NCBI GenBank assembly: GCA_964482435.1
Contig: CAYZXL010000037.1
Location: 1 to 44,058 of the forward strand
DNA length: 44,058 nucleotides
Direction: 5' to 3'
Origin: CAYZXL01 sp964482435
GTDB lineage: Bacteria > Auribacterota > JABMQX01
Shown: in pieces, positions 7,735-16,418 of the stretch
Numbering within the stretch: position 1 is the stretch's first letter
How the letters are laid out: the number at the start of each line of letters is the position of its first letter
The notes under the pieces: generated by a model
Told to the model about the DNA's origin: nothing
Databases searched by the model: none
Seen by the model: only the letters and a program-made list of their open reading frames with translations
Translations under genes and position numbers: made by a program

Positions 7735-7860
7735 TGTAAACCCAACTCCTTTCTCGGCGAAACCTGTACTGTGAGAAAGCCACCGCCGGAGTCGGTAAAA
7801 AACCCGGCGACACACGCCCCCTGTCCCTTCTTGCAGCACGTGGTCGTGTTACGTCAGGAC

Positions 7861-8403
7861 TTACTGCGTTGATTCTGCGGTTTTGGCAGCGACTTTGAAA
7901 TGTGCTCGGCGGTTCTTGGCCCAGGCCTCCTCAGTGTGGGCGGGGTCAATTGGGTCTTCTTCGCCGTAGGTGACGGTGACCATTCTCTGCTGCTCGACTC
8001 CCAGCCCTGCAAGGAACGCTCGGGTGTTCAAAGCTCTCCTCTCGCCGAGAGCGAGGTTGTACTCGTTGGTGCCCCTCTCGTCGCAATGCCCCTCGATCAA
8101 AAGGTAGATGGTAGCATTGTCTTTGAGGTATTTGGCGATGCCCTCAAGGATTGGCCGGTCAACCGGCTTTACGTCGGAGCGGTCGAAGTCAAAGTGGATG
8201 TCCTGAAAGACCTCCTTGTTTTGCGGCTCCTCGAAGGCGGTAATTGGGGGCGCTTCGGTCAACGCCAGTTCGCCTATTTCTCCCGGCTCGACGGGCTCCA
8301 CAGTAGGGCCGCCGGGCTTGACCGGTTTTTTCTTGCATCCGGGGCACAGAACCACAGCCAGAGCCAGAACGGCTACTCCAAGTGCGGAAATACACGTTCT
8401 CAT
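7861..8403 (-). CDS. pal: Peptidoglycan-associated lipoprotein Pal (OmpA-like)
   Basis: About 180 residues. The start follows a strong GGAGGAAGGG site and begins a lipoprotein signal with lipobox VLCPGC. A proline-rich linker leads to an OmpA-like domain. It begins with IHFDFDRSDVKP and carries the peptidoglycan-binding signature EGHCDERGTNEYNLALGERR, followed by VTYGEEDP. Pal ties the outer membrane to the wall and binds TolB. It sits between tolB and the LysM lipoprotein in a leftward tol-pal row, 93 nt after tolB. Confidence 0.95.
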   Translation of the reverse strand: MRTCISALGVAVLALAVVLCPGCKKKPVKPGGPTVEPVEPGEIGELALTEAPPITAFEEPQNKEVFQDIHFDFDRSDVKPVDRPILEGIAKYLKDNATIYLLIEGHCDERGTNEYNLALGERRALNTRAFLAGLGVEQQRMVTVTYGEEDPIDPAHTEEAWAKNRRAHFKVAAKTAESTQ

Positions 8404-8496
8404 TACCCTTCCTCCTTCTGATTCATTTTCTTTGTGCCATTTTAGCACGTTTCTTCTCGTTTTGCCTGCGGGCGCTGCGTGAATCAGCGCCCGGCC

Positions 8497-9828
8497 TCAA
8501 TAACCGACCGGCGACCACGCGGGGTAGGTTTCATCACCCGTCAGAGAGGTCAGCCTGAACGGTTTTGACTCGAGGTCTCTCGTATCTGCGATATAGAGGT
8601 CGGACTCATAGCCGCTTGTCGCAACGTAAACGATATGAATGCCGTTTGGAGCAAAAGACGGGTTCTCGTGAGAAGCAGAATCAAAAGTCACCTGCCTGAC
8701 CACGCGGCGGTCGAGGTCAAAGACGAAAATCTGGAGAGCTCCCTGGTATCTCGACGAGAAGGCGATTTTGTTTTCTCTGGGCGACCAATCAACCGAAGTC
8801 ACGTAGCTGAACCCGGAGAGGAGGCGGCGGACATTGCTGCCGTCGGTGTTCATGGCGTAAATCTGCGCTCCGCCACTGCGGTTGGAGACGAAAGCGATTT
8901 GTGTTCCGTTTGGAGACCAACAGGGGGACGACGCGAGGCCGCCCTGGCTTCTGGTCAGGCGATGGGGATTGCTGCCGTCGAGGGAAGCGCTGTAAATCTC
9001 AACGCACCCGTCCTTGCTGAGGGTCAATGCCATCTCGTCTCCGCGAGGGGAGATTGCCGGAAGGGCGTTCAGACCGGGATACGAGGAAATGAGCCAGCGT
9101 CTTCCGGTTGCCAACTCAATCGCGCAGACGCGGGGGTAGCCATACAGATAGGAAGTGTAGTAAAGCGTCTTGCCGTTGGGAGACCAATCGGGGGCGAGGG
9201 AGAGGGTTTTGTCGTGGGTCAACTCGACGAGGTTCTTTCCGTCGTAGTCAATCAGGCAGATGTTCTTGTTTCTTCCGCCGCTATCGGCGACGAAGGCAAT
9301 CCTCGTAGAAGCGATGCCATCCACCCGGGTCATTTCCTTGACGATGACGTCCGCCATTCGATGGACAACGCGTCTGGCCTGGTCGGCTTTGCCGGTGAGA
9401 CGCCGGCCAAAGAGGGCTTTGTTCCCGGCGGCCTCATGAACGTAGCAGTCCGCAGTGATGTCGTTGCCGGAAAGGACGTAGTTTGCCTTGACGAGGACCT
9501 CGGCGGTTCTGCCGTCGGGAACAACAGTGAAAAACCCGGAGTGGTCGAGGTCGAATCGGAGGGTTTCAGTAAGCGTTTGGGTGACAGCGCTGGTATCGGG
9601 CGCGCCGGAACGGGTGAAACCGGGCAGGGCAACTCTTGTTTTCTGAAACGCCTCGCCGGTGATTAAGATCTCGTGCTCGGCGGCGCCGGCTACCAACGAG
9701 AAGCCGAAGAGCAGGACTACCAGCAGGATGCGTGTTGCTGCCGGAAGAAGCTTGCCTGTCAAACTGGTTGTCTTTTTTGCTACCCCCCGATTCAACTCCG
9801 GGAAGAATGCTTGCGAGTTACGCTTCAT
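8497..9828 (-). CDS. tolB: Tol-Pal system beta-propeller protein TolB
   Basis: 443 residues, the normal size. A long basic N-terminus precedes a hydrophobic signal at about residues 33-49 (TRILLVVLLFGFSLVAGAA). An N-terminal alpha/beta domain (SGFFTVVPDGRTAEVLVKAN) is followed by a six-bladed propeller of WD40-like/PD40 repeats. Repeated signatures include LAPDWSPNGKTLYY, SSPCWSPNGTQIAF, TSVDWSPRENKIAF and YPAWSPVGY. TolB is the periplasmic partner of Pal in envelope constriction. Its start overlaps the end of the tolA-like gene by 11 nt, showing tight coupling. The approximately 30-residue extension before the signal is longer than usual, and a start further in is possible. Confidence 0.95.
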   Translation of the reverse strand: MKRNSQAFFPELNRGVAKKTTSLTGKLLPAATRILLVVLLFGFSLVAGAAEHEILITGEAFQKTRVALPGFTRSGAPDTSAVTQTLTETLRFDLDHSGFFTVVPDGRTAEVLVKANYVLSGNDITADCYVHEAAGNKALFGRRLTGKADQARRVVHRMADVIVKEMTRVDGIASTRIAFVADSGGRNKNICLIDYDGKNLVELTHDKTLSLAPDWSPNGKTLYYTSYLYGYPRVCAIELATGRRWLISSYPGLNALPAISPRGDEMALTLSKDGCVEIYSASLDGSNPHRLTRSQGGLASSPCWSPNGTQIAFVSNRSGGAQIYAMNTDGSNVRRLLSGFSYVTSVDWSPRENKIAFSSRYQGALQIFVFDLDRRVVRQVTFDSASHENPSFAPNGIHIVYVATSGYESDLYIADTRDLESKPFRLTSLTGDETYPAWSPVGY

Positions 9829-10582
9829 CTGTTACCTGGAAGACGATTGTTACGTCGTAATAGCGTCCCCTGATGTAACTGGGCAGACCAAGCGGAAGAG
9901 GATTCGAGTTCTCAATCGCCTTGATCGCCGAGGAATCGAGGAGGCCGATTCCCGAGCTGCGAGTGATTTGCCTTCGGGTGATTGTGCCGTCGCCAGCGAT
10001 CCGGATGGAGATGGAAACGGAAGGCGGGTTTTCGCCGACGACAGCCCGGGAGGGCCTGACCCAGTTGCTTTTGACAACCGAAGCTATCACAGCGTCGTAC
10101 GAGTAGGAACCGCCGCCACCCCCACCCCCGCCAGGACCACCTGAGTAGCCAGAATTGCCCTCGCCCACGACGGTCAGCTTGCTTGTAGCGGCGTCTGGGC
10201 CGTTCCATTCACCGGGAAGCTGGGGCAGAGGCTCTCTTTCCAATTTTTTCAAGGGGGTGATGTCGTCAAGGCGTTCGGTCTTTGCACCAGGATTCCAGCG
10301 GGGGACGGTGCGGGCAAGGAAGACCGGCTTGGGGGCGGCGTAAGCCCTCTTGACGCTCGGGGTCTGGCCGGTGGCTCTCCTCGGAGCGCCGGCGGAAGCG
10401 CCGGCAGGGCCTGGGGGACCGGGAGGGCCTGGCGGGCCGGGTCGTCCCGGGGCGAGCAAGTTGACGCGGTACACCTCCCTCATGATTGGTTCGTCGCCCG
10501 CAGGCTTTGCGGTCAAAAGGAGAAGTCCGACACATGCGGCATGTCCGACGAACGATATGAGAAACGAAACCGGACGATTCAC
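9818..10582 (-). CDS. tolA: TolA/TonB-like energy-transducing protein with collagen-like tract
   Basis: 254 residues with a GTG start that overlaps the tolR stop (GTGA). One N-terminal transmembrane helix (VSFLISFVGHAACVGLLLL) anchors it in the inner membrane. Residues 46-63 are six perfect Gly-X-Y triplets (GRPGPPGPPGPPGPAGAS), like collagen. A proline-rich region and a Gly-rich hinge (GGPGGGGGGGGSYSY) follow. The C-terminal 90 residues are a TonB/TolA-type domain (VRPSRAVV...VSISIRIAGDGTI...SSGIGLLDSSAIKAI). Position between tolR and tolB makes it the functional TolA. Classical TolA has a long helical domain instead of this Pro/Gly-rich spacer. The gene symbol is given by synteny. Confidence 0.85.
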   Translation of the reverse strand: MNRPVSFLISFVGHAACVGLLLLTAKPAGDEPIMREVYRVNLLAPGRPGPPGPPGPPGPAGASAGAPRRATGQTPSVKRAYAAPKPVFLARTVPRWNPGAKTERLDDITPLKKLEREPLPQLPGEWNGPDAATSKLTVVGEGNSGYSGGPGGGGGGGGSYSYDAVIASVVKSNWVRPSRAVVGENPPSVSISIRIAGDGTITRRQITRSSGIGLLDSSAIKAIENSNPLPLGLPSYIRGRYYDVTIVFQVTDEA

Positions 10583-11001
10583 TTCTTAGATTTCAATTCC
10601 ACTTCTGTGGGCAGTCCAATGTTTACGACGCCAGCCCGCCTGACAGTGTCAAGCACGGAAATAAAATCCTGGTAAACGAGACCCGCGTCTCCGAGCACGT
10701 TGACCGGCACTCTGGCGTCGGCGGCGACCATGGCGCGGAGTTTTTGCCCGAGCTCGCTCAAGCCGACTTTTCTTTCACCGAGATAAACCGCGCCGTCTTT
10801 TGCGACCTTGAGATTAACGGCGTCGCGAATATCCATTTTGCTTGCAGAGGCTTGGGGCAGGCTGACGGCTATGCCGTTCTCGATGAGCGGAGCAACGAGA
10901 ATGAACATGGTCAGGACGGTGAGAGCGACGTCAACGAGATTGGTGATGTTGATCTGGCTGTTAACGGTCGGTCTCTCACGGGTTGACTTGAATCGTCTCA
11001 T
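10579..11001 (-). CDS. tolR: Biopolymer transport protein TolR/ExbD
   Basis: 140 residues, the family length, with a GAGGAAATT site ahead of the ATG. The single transmembrane helix reads INITNLVDVALTVLTMFIL; the Asp in NLVDV is the conserved proton-path residue of TolR/ExbD/MotB. The periplasmic domain includes VYLGERKVGLSELGQKLR, VPVNVLGDAGLVYQDFISVLD and the VVNIGLPTE ending seen in TolR. With TolQ it forms the proton-driven motor for TolA. It lies 79 nt after tolQ and overlaps tolA by 4 nt. Confidence 0.94.
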   Translation of the reverse strand: MRRFKSTRERPTVNSQINITNLVDVALTVLTMFILVAPLIENGIAVSLPQASASKMDIRDAVNLKVAKDGAVYLGERKVGLSELGQKLRAMVAADARVPVNVLGDAGLVYQDFISVLDTVRRAGVVNIGLPTEVELKSKK

Positions 11002-11080
11002 GCGAATTTCCTCAGTTCAGTTCTCCGTTGCCCTTGTTCTCCGCTCGCCACATCAATCGCGGCAAAAGCACCATTCGCCC

Positions 11081-11773
11081 CTATGCGTTAAGATATTTCT
11101 TCTCTATGTCGCCGAGAATTTCGGAGGCGAAACCCTCCATTTCGGTTCCAAACTTCCTGATGTTGGATGCCATGTAGTTATACATGACGAGCGAGGGGAT
11201 GGCCACCATCAGTCCTACGACTGTTGTTACCAGGGCCTCTGCGATGCCCGTCGCAACGACGCTCAGGGCTGCTGACTGCCTCGCCGCCATCTCCTGGAAA
11301 GCCACCAGAAGCCCCCACACCGTCCCCAGCAAGCCGAGGAAGGGGCTGACGCTCGAGGCTGTCGCTAAAAGGCCGAGACTCTTCTCCAGTCTTGTGGTCT
11401 CAGCTGTGATTTTTATGTCGAGGTTTCTTTCGATGAGCTCAAGCCCTGCACGCGTGATCTCTTTTTTCGGGGAAGGCTTCGGATTGCCGACCATGACTTC
11501 TTTCAGATTGCCTGAGAGGTAGGAGAGGGCTTCGTCGCACAGTTCGTAGAAGGGGCTCTCGTCGAAGTGCACGTCGTCCGAAATCAGGGAGAGAGGATCG
11601 GAACGATAGTTTTGATAGATAGCGCGGAAGTTCGCTGAAGCGGCCTTAGCGGAACGGAAGATAACAACCTTGCGAAGGATGACCGACCAAGCAATGATGG
11701 AGAGGACAGCGAGAATCAGGAGAATCGCCTGCCCGAACAGATCGGACTCATTGAAGGCTTCAATTATGGGCAT
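11081..11773 (-). CDS. tolQ: Proton channel subunit TolQ/ExbB
   Basis: 230 residues with three transmembrane helices: GQAILLILAVLSIIAWSVIL, then LGLLATASSVSPFLGLLGTV and VVATGIAEALVTTVVGLMVAI. The conserved GLLGTVWGLLVAF and AEALVTTVVGLMVAIP motifs mark the MotA/TolQ/ExbB family. It is the first gene of the tol row and forms the pore complex with TolR. A run of downstream leftward genes with short gaps or overlaps supports one operon from tolQ to the LysM lipoprotein. Confidence 0.94.
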   Translation of the reverse strand: MPIIEAFNESDLFGQAILLILAVLSIIAWSVILRKVVIFRSAKAASANFRAIYQNYRSDPLSLISDDVHFDESPFYELCDEALSYLSGNLKEVMVGNPKPSPKKEITRAGLELIERNLDIKITAETTRLEKSLGLLATASSVSPFLGLLGTVWGLLVAFQEMAARQSAALSVVATGIAEALVTTVVGLMVAIPSLVMYNYMASNIRKFGTEMEGFASEILGDIEKKYLNA

Positions 11774-11943
11774 TTTGGGCTACGTCATGAGTCAATCTCC
11801 CAATTCTTCGCTTCTACGAATTAGATTACAGAGGCCCCCGTCCCAATGTCAACTACTTTTTGCAGATTTTTGCCCCGCTGCGTGGAGACTCTGGAGGAGC
11901 ACTTTATCGCCCGGTGCCTGGGCGCCACACCGAACGCTTGCTG

Positions 11944-13122
11944 TCACGGCCCATGCCACTTTGAGACCAGTCTGATGAACCCTTCGCGTTTGGTGTCGGA
12001 GGTAATCCAGATGGAGTGCATGTTGTCGAGGCGGTGGTAGTTGGTCTGGTGGTCGCGGGAGTGAACGGAAAAGGAGAAATAGAATTTTCCTCGCATAAGT
12101 GGCGGGGAATCAAGGACTAAACGAACCTGCCCTTCCCCCTCAATGTGGTCTATGGGGGCATCGTCAAGAATGGTGTTGGAGCCGTAGCACATCCGTCCCT
12201 GGTAATCGGAAATGGCGAAGCCGAAGATGGGGTCCTCGATTCGCCTCGGACAGCGGTAGAAGATGCTGACGATGATTGGCTCGCCGCCTTTGAATCGGAG
12301 GCTCTCGGTGCCGGCTTCGTCGAGGAACTGGACGCCGGAGATGACGGCCTCGCGTGTGCCCCACTCGCGTTTGACGACATTGTCCTGTTCCTGGAGGCCG
12401 AGGCGGCGGTACTCCGCGACGACTTTTTCGGGGTCGCCGAGGTGAACGATCTTGCCTTCTCCGAGGAGGACGAGCTTGTGGCACATTCTTTTGACAGCTT
12501 CGAGGTCATGAGAGACGACGAGGATGGTCTTTCCGGCTTTCTGGAACTCGGCCATTCTGGCGATGCACTTCTTGCGGAATTCCTCGTCGCCGACGGCGAG
12601 GACTTCGTCCACGAGAAGGATGTCGGGGTCAACTTCGACTGCGACGGCGAAGCCGAGCCTGACGTACATTCCGGAGGAATAGTGCTTGACGGGCATGTCA
12701 ATGAATTCGGAAAGGCCGGCAAACTCGACGATCCCGGTGAATCGTTCCTGGATGTATTTGCGGGAGAGTCCAAGAATTGAGCCGTTGAGAAAGATGTTCT
12801 CTCTGCCAGTGAGGTCGGGGTGAAATCCGGCTCCGAGTTCGAGGAGAGTTGACATTCTCCCGTGGACGCGGACGACCCCGGAGGTGGGAGTGATTGTGCC
12901 TGCTATTACGCCGAGCAGCGTGCTTTTGCCGGCGCCATTGGCGCCGATGATCCCGACGGTTTCGCCCTGGTCTGCGGAGAAGGCGACGTCTCTGAGGGCC
13001 CAGAGGTCCTCGCGAATCCTTTTTCCGGTGAGGAGGCCGACGACGGTTGACTTGAGGCTTCGCCCCGCTTCCTTTCGGAGCAAGTACCTCTTCGATACGT
13101 TCACGACCTCAACCGCTTTCAT
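11944..13122 (-). CDS. wzt: Polysaccharide ABC exporter ATPase, Wzt/TagH type with C-terminal glycan-binding domain
   Basis: 392 residues. The nucleotide-binding domain fills residues 1-235: Walker A GANGAGKST, the STLLELGAGFHPDLTGRENI segment typical of the Wzt/TagH subgroup, the signature SSGMYVRLGF, Walker B DILLVDEVLAVGD and the H-loop SHD. Residues of about 255-392 form a beta-rich Wzt_C-like domain (SIFYRCPRRIEDPIFGFAI and onward), which in O-antigen transporters binds the finished chain end. With the permease gene 25 nt upstream it would export lipid-linked O-antigen or another surface glycan. No glycosyltransferases are adjacent, so the glycan is unknown. Confidence 0.92.
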   Translation of the reverse strand: MKAVEVVNVSKRYLLRKEAGRSLKSTVVGLLTGKRIREDLWALRDVAFSADQGETVGIIGANGAGKSTLLGVIAGTITPTSGVVRVHGRMSTLLELGAGFHPDLTGRENIFLNGSILGLSRKYIQERFTGIVEFAGLSEFIDMPVKHYSSGMYVRLGFAVAVEVDPDILLVDEVLAVGDEEFRKKCIARMAEFQKAGKTILVVSHDLEAVKRMCHKLVLLGEGKIVHLGDPEKVVAEYRRLGLQEQDNVVKREWGTREAVISGVQFLDEAGTESLRFKGGEPIIVSIFYRCPRRIEDPIFGFAISDYQGRMCYGSNTILDDAPIDHIEGEGQVRLVLDSPPLMRGKFYFSFSVHSRDHQTNYHRLDNMHSIWITSDTKREGFIRLVSKWHGP

Positions 13123-13147
13123 CGGGCCAAGGACCTCGTCGCTTCGA

Positions 13148-13975
13148 CTACAATTGGTCGGCGAAATATGGCTCCAGTTTACTGAAGACGCGACCGCCCA
13201 GAAGAAGAATGACGGCGGAAAGCGCCAGGGAAACGTAAAACGCCGGTTCGGAGGGAAGGAACTCGCCTCCCGGGAATAGTTGTTTGCCCAAAAATGCCTT
13301 TCTGAAGAGAGTAACTAACGATGCCATTGGATTGAGGAAGTAAAGCGACAGGAGGAGCCGGGACGACGACAGCCCCGCGAGCCTCTCCCGGACGAAGGCC
13401 AGCGGATAGATTATTGGCGTAAGGAAGAACAGGGCCTGAAGGAACACGCCGACAATGTGCTCGACGTCCCGGAAAAAGACGTTGGCGCCGGAAATCAGTA
13501 ACGCGATGCCGAGAACGAGGCAAAACTGGATGACCAGCACGAAAGGAAGAAGCCAGAGAAACGTGAAGTCAACCGGCTCCCCGGCGAAGAGGTTGAGGAA
13601 ACAAAGAAGAACGCCCAGGACAATCATCGAAAGGACGAAGTTGATGAGGTTGGCAATGACCATGGAAAGCGGCAGGACGATTCGCGGAAAGTAGGTTTTC
13701 TTGACGAGGCTTGGGAAGCCGCTCACGGAGGCGACCGCGTCAGACGTGCACATGGCGATGAACTGCCAGAAGATGACGCCGGTCAGAAGGTGGCTGAGGG
13801 GAATTTCAAATCTCAGGATTGAGATGAACAGCCAGTAGATGAGCATCATCATCAGCGGATTCAGGAGAGTCCACAGGAATCCCAGCGCGGAGCCTTTGTA
13901 CCGGATTTTCAGGCTTCGCATGACGAGGTTCCAGATGAGCTCTCTGCGTGCGATTAGCTCGCCGATTTTTATCAT
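13148..13975 (-). CDS. wzm: Polysaccharide ABC exporter permease, Wzm/TagG type
   Basis: About 275 residues. I chose an internal ATG (MIKIGELIARRELIWNL) because a GGGTGGTG site precedes it and the family begins with this amphipathic helix. Six hydrophobic helices are visible, including FLWTLLNPLMMMLIYWLFIS and VVIQFCLVLGIALLISGANV-like segments. The NVFFRDVEH and LFFLTPIIYPL motifs are diagnostic of ABC-2 polysaccharide permeases. It is first in a two-gene operon with the Wzt-type ATPase and divergent from nadB. Confidence 0.92.
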   Translation of the reverse strand: MIKIGELIARRELIWNLVMRSLKIRYKGSALGFLWTLLNPLMMMLIYWLFISILRFEIPLSHLLTGVIFWQFIAMCTSDAVASVSGFPSLVKKTYFPRIVLPLSMVIANLINFVLSMIVLGVLLCFLNLFAGEPVDFTFLWLLPFVLVIQFCLVLGIALLISGANVFFRDVEHIVGVFLQALFFLTPIIYPLAFVRERLAGLSSSRLLLSLYFLNPMASLVTLFRKAFLGKQLFPGGEFLPSEPAFYVSLALSAVILLLGGRVFSKLEPYFADQL

Positions 13976-14224
13976 GAGCACCACCCCGGCTGGTAATTTG
14001 CCACAAGCCTCAGCTCTTTCAAGAATAGTAACCAACCACATCCCCAGAAGTCAACGTGAAGGCGGGGCAGCGCCACGAGGTTGTATGAAAAGGAGTCGGG
14101 GCAACGGCTGAGGCGAGTTGGGGAATGACAGAATGGCCTTTTTCGGGTAGGATTTACTCTTGTGAGAGGCGGCGAGTTTTTCAATTGACGGTGCAGGTCG
14201 CTGCGCAACCTGAGAGGCAAAGCT

Positions 14225-15805
14225 ATGATGGAAAGCGATATTCTTGTTCTGGGAACTGGCGTGGCGGGATTGAGTTTCGCATTGAAGGCGAGTGCGTATG
14301 CTTCGGTGTCTATCGTCACGAAAAAAGAGAGGGCTGAGTCGAACACAAACCTCGCCCAGGGAGGCATCGCGTGCGTCCTTTCCGGGACGGATTCGTTTGA
14401 GTCGCACGTGCAGGACACGCTGCGAGCGGGCGACGGGCTTTGCGATGAAGCGGTGGTTCGTGAGATTGTGAGGGAAGGGCCGGACAGGGTCAGGGAGCTG
14501 GTCGAGTTGGGTGTGAAGTTCTCGCAGGACAAGGATGGGTCGTTTCACCTTGGCCGAGAAGGCGGGCACAGCCAGAGGAGGGTCATCCATGCGGCGGACC
14601 TGACCGGAAAGGCGGTCGAGACCGCTCTTCTGCACGGGGTTGCTGCCAATCCGAACATCAAGGTCTATGAGGACCGGATAGCGGTCAATCTCGTCGTCGG
14701 CTGGAAGGAGAACAAGTGTTTTGGGGCGTACATCCTCGATAAGGAAATGGGAAAGGTCGTTCCCTGTTCGGCGAAGGTGACGGTTCTCGCGACGGGGGGC
14801 GTCGGGCGGGTTTATTTGCATACCACCAACCCCGATATTGCGACAGGGGACGGCGTGGCGATGGGGTATCGAGCGGGGGCGAAGATTGCCAACATGGAGT
14901 TCATTCAGTTCCATCCGACGGCTCTGTATCACCCCCTGGCAAACATGTTTCTCATATCGGAGGCTGTGAGGGGAGAGGGGGCAGTCTTGACAGACAAGAG
15001 GGGAAAAGCATTCATGGACAAGTACCACGAGCTGAAGTCTCTTGCCCCGAGGGACATTGTGGCTCGCGCAATTGATAACGAGATGAAGAAGAGCGGCGAG
15101 GAGTGCGTTTATCTCGATGCCACACCCAGGACGACAAACAAGCCCCCGGGATTTATGAAGCATCGGTTTCCGAACATTTACGAGAAATGCCTTTCGCTGG
15201 GGATTGATATGGAGAAAGACCCGCTGCCGGTGGTTCCGGCGGCGCACTACAGTTGCGGTGGAGTCCAGACCGACCTCAGTGGAGAGTCGAGCATCCGGAA
15301 TCTCCTGGCGATTGGAGAAGTGGCTTGCACGGGGCTGCATGGGGCGAACAGGCTTGCGAGCAATTCGCTGTTGGAGGCCCTCGTCGTGGCGGCAAAGGCG
15401 GGGGCTCGGGCGAAGGAAATTCTGAGGGAAGAAAAGGAGTTCCGGGCGATTGAGCCGTGGAATCCGGGAAACGCTCGAGACAGCGACGAGGCGGTAGTCG
15501 TCTCCCACAACCTCAAGGAAATCCGGCAGCTCATGTGGGATTACGTAGGGATTGTCCGAAGCGACAAGAGGCTTTCTCGGGCGAAACGAAGAATCGCCAA
15601 TCTCAACGAGGAAATTCGGCAATACTACTGGGACTTTATTCTGACGGCGGAGCTGGTTGAGTTGAGAAATATAGCGATGGTTGCGGAGTTGATAATAGAC
15701 TCCGCTCTGTCAAGGAAAGAAAGCCGCGGCCTCCATTACAGCCTCGATTACCCGCATAAAAGCGAGGAATATCCCAAAGACACCGTCCTCCAGCGCGCAG
15801 TGTAG
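14225..15805 (+). CDS. nadB: L-aspartate oxidase
   Basis: Oxidises L-aspartate to iminoaspartate with FAD, the first step of NAD synthesis; it can use fumarate as acceptor under anoxia. The FAD-binding GTGVAGLSFAL loop starts at residue 10. ESNTNLAQGGIA is the flavin-contacting segment of the succinate dehydrogenase/NadB family, and HTTNPDIATGDGVAMGYRAGA and ANRLASNSLLEALV are NadB-type motifs. 526 residues is the full family length, including the C-terminal helical domain (SRKESRGLHYSLDYP). A GAGAGG site precedes the start. nadA and nadC are not in the window. Confidence 0.96.
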   Translation: MMESDILVLGTGVAGLSFALKASAYASVSIVTKKERAESNTNLAQGGIACVLSGTDSFESHVQDTLRAGDGLCDEAVVREIVREGPDRVRELVELGVKFSQDKDGSFHLGREGGHSQRRVIHAADLTGKAVETALLHGVAANPNIKVYEDRIAVNLVVGWKENKCFGAYILDKEMGKVVPCSAKVTVLATGGVGRVYLHTTNPDIATGDGVAMGYRAGAKIANMEFIQFHPTALYHPLANMFLISEAVRGEGAVLTDKRGKAFMDKYHELKSLAPRDIVARAIDNEMKKSGEECVYLDATPRTTNKPPGFMKHRFPNIYEKCLSLGIDMEKDPLPVVPAAHYSCGGVQTDLSGESSIRNLLAIGEVACTGLHGANRLASNSLLEALVVAAKAGARAKEILREEKEFRAIEPWNPGNARDSDEAVVVSHNLKEIRQLMWDYVGIVRSDKRLSRAKRRIANLNEEIRQYYWDFILTAELVELRNIAMVAELIIDSALSRKESRGLHYSLDYPHKSEEYPKDTVLQRAV

Positions 15806-16418
15806 TCGTGTGCTCCCTCCTTCAGCAAAGGGGTGCGGCGCCTTCCGGCGCTGCCGGGCTCTACGCAGCGCATCATCTGAGTCGAGCGAGCACCCCCCTT
15901 TTAGGGAAGGCTGGAAAGACTCCCCGCAAGGCGTCTGCGCAATACCATTGCCTCGACGTTGCCGATTCCTGCGCCGAAGCAGGGCTTGTCGGAGTGTTTT
16001 TCCTGCTCTGGTTTTGGCCGCGGTCATGGGTGCGGCGGGTGCGGCTGCGGGTTGGTCGTGGAATCTGGCTGAAGACGGGTGCCGGCTGGAAGCCGGCAGG
16101 AGGGCCGTTGGTCAGGGCGCTTATCGAGGCCAGCTGCTTCCTGTGGCCGCACGAGCCACAATGGCACCGGTCCCCCTGGAACGGAGCCACACGCCGGGCA
16201 CGAAAGGGATTGAAGCGAGTTGGTGGGTATGCTATATACGGCAGAAAGCAAGCGGCGTCGGGAATCCCGGCGCGTCGTTGCTTGATGAAGCGGGCAGAGC
16301 TGGCGCGGAGCCCGCGATGCCAATCTTGCTCAGCGGCTGCAACCCGCTGAGAAAAATCACCGTCGAGATTTGGCGGGAACGTTTCAGAGTGTAGATGTCT
16401 GATGTGAGGTGAGAGCAA
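15806..16418. other. Intergenic region with hairpins, no convincing gene
   Basis: The long open frames here on both strands are compositional: Pro/Arg/Ser-rich, without ribosome sites or motifs. The region contains a GGCGCC-TTCC-GGCGCT hairpin and a GCCGGC-TGGAA-GCCGGC palindrome near 16079-16098. The latter is related to the hairpins at 35643-35738. The last 30 nt carry the leader of the SurA/PpiD-like gene. Confidence 0.5.
15830..15902 (+). terminator. Possible terminator after nadB
   Basis: GGGGTGC (15830-15836) can pair with GCACCCC (15890-15896); a small GGCGCC hairpin sits in the loop and four T follow. The loop is long and the T tract short, so this is weak. Confidence 0.3.

Noticed and set aside
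14051..15622. 523-codon leftward open frame
   Set aside because: Entirely antisense to nadB, which has full family motifs.
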